Source of the DNA: an uncultured bacterium
Lineage (GTDB): Bacteria; Bacteroidota; Bacteroidia; Chitinophagales; CAIODY01
DNA length: 6,304 nt
Direction of reading: 5' to 3'
Assembly: GCA_903871715.1 (NCBI GenBank)
Contig: CAIQHW010000562.1
Location: forward strand, 1-6,304
Every line of letters begins with the position of its first letter. The stretch's first letter is position 1. Position numbers and translations under genes: made by a program. Below, piece after piece: positions 6,091-6,304 of the stretch. The notes beneath the pieces are model-generated. The model was not told where the DNA came from and ran no database searches. It saw nothing but the letters and a program-made list of their open reading frames with translations.

Positions 6091-6303
6091 TTAAAAAGGT
6101 TTATTTTTCTGAAATACTTTTATTAAAATACCTGTTAATTCAACACCGATAATCATGCCTACATAAGTATCTCTTACAAAATGTGCTGTTAAATAAACTC
6201 TAGAAATCGCAACGAAAAATCCACAAGCGGCAAACAAAAAACTAACGCTATTTTTCTTCATCAAAAATGAAAGCAACAAAAACATACTAAATGCCGAAAC
6301 TAG
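6091..6303 (-). CDS. PAP2-family membrane phosphatase, C-terminal fragment
   Basis: The minus-strand frame stays open to the right edge, so the start is outside; the ATG at 6285-6283 is internal, because the residues before it (LVSAFS) fit the segment that follows the SGH motif in this family. About 70 residues remain. The third PAP2 phosphatase motif SR-x5-H-x3-D is intact as SRVYLTAHFVRD (bases 6204-6169); its His is the nucleophile in this family. Three hydrophobic stretches (around FSMFLLLSFLM, SVSFLFAACGFFVAI and TYVGMIIGVELTGILIKVF) flank it, as expected for an integral membrane protein, and the tail QKNKPF is basic. Relatives dephosphorylate phosphatidic acid, phosphatidylglycerol phosphate or undecaprenyl diphosphate; the substrate cannot be told from this piece. 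It is convergent with xth. Confidence 0.8.
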   Translation of the reverse strand, partial: LVSAFSMFLLLSFLMKKNSVSFLFAACGFFVAISRVYLTAHFVRDTYVGMIIGVELTGILIKVFQKNKPF

Positions 6304-6304
6304 A

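Overview
The window looks like an AT-rich chromosomal segment from a member of the Bacteroidota, most likely near the Chitinophagales. The evidence is a short primary sigma factor without region 1.1 whose N-terminus (MRQIKITTQITNRDSQ) is typical of the phylum, a futalosine-pathway menaquinone gene, A/T-rich start regions with no Shine-Dalgarno sequence in front of the assigned genes, and protein sequences that read like Bacteroidota orthologues throughout. The placement rests on remembered family sequences, not on a search.

Layout: the 3' end of a futalosine hydrolase gene (mqnB-like, 3-239, open at the left edge) is followed after 38 nt by the GTPase gene era (278-1153). A 422-nt gene-free stretch (1154-1575) holds several hairpins, including a long terminator- or attenuator-like stem at 1421-1501, and a G-poor leader with a 15-codon upstream ORF that overlaps the next start codon. 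The primary sigma factor gene (rpoD/sigA, 1576-2439) follows and ends at a strong intrinsic terminator (2467-2513). An imperfect inverted repeat (2533-2625) lies between that terminator and the next gene. DNA primase (dnaG, probable TTG start at 2686, end 4602), a ComB-family phosphatase (4607-5317) and an exonuclease III-type AP endonuclease (xth/exoA, 5328-6089) are packed 4 and 10 nt apart and look like one transcription unit. A PAP2-family membrane phosphatase gene, cut by the right edge, runs on the minus strand (6091-6303) and meets xth tail to tail with one base between the stop codons.

The genes are mostly core housekeeping functions: ribosome assembly (Era), transcription initiation (sigma), replication priming (DnaG), DNA repair (Xth) and quinone synthesis (MqnB). 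The ComB-like gene is the metabolic outlier. I see no transposase, CRISPR array, toxin-antitoxin pair, defence cassette or phage gene. The less ordinary signals are non-coding: the leader architecture ahead of the sigma factor gene and the inverted repeat ahead of dnaG. I did not find a convincing new multi-gene system here.
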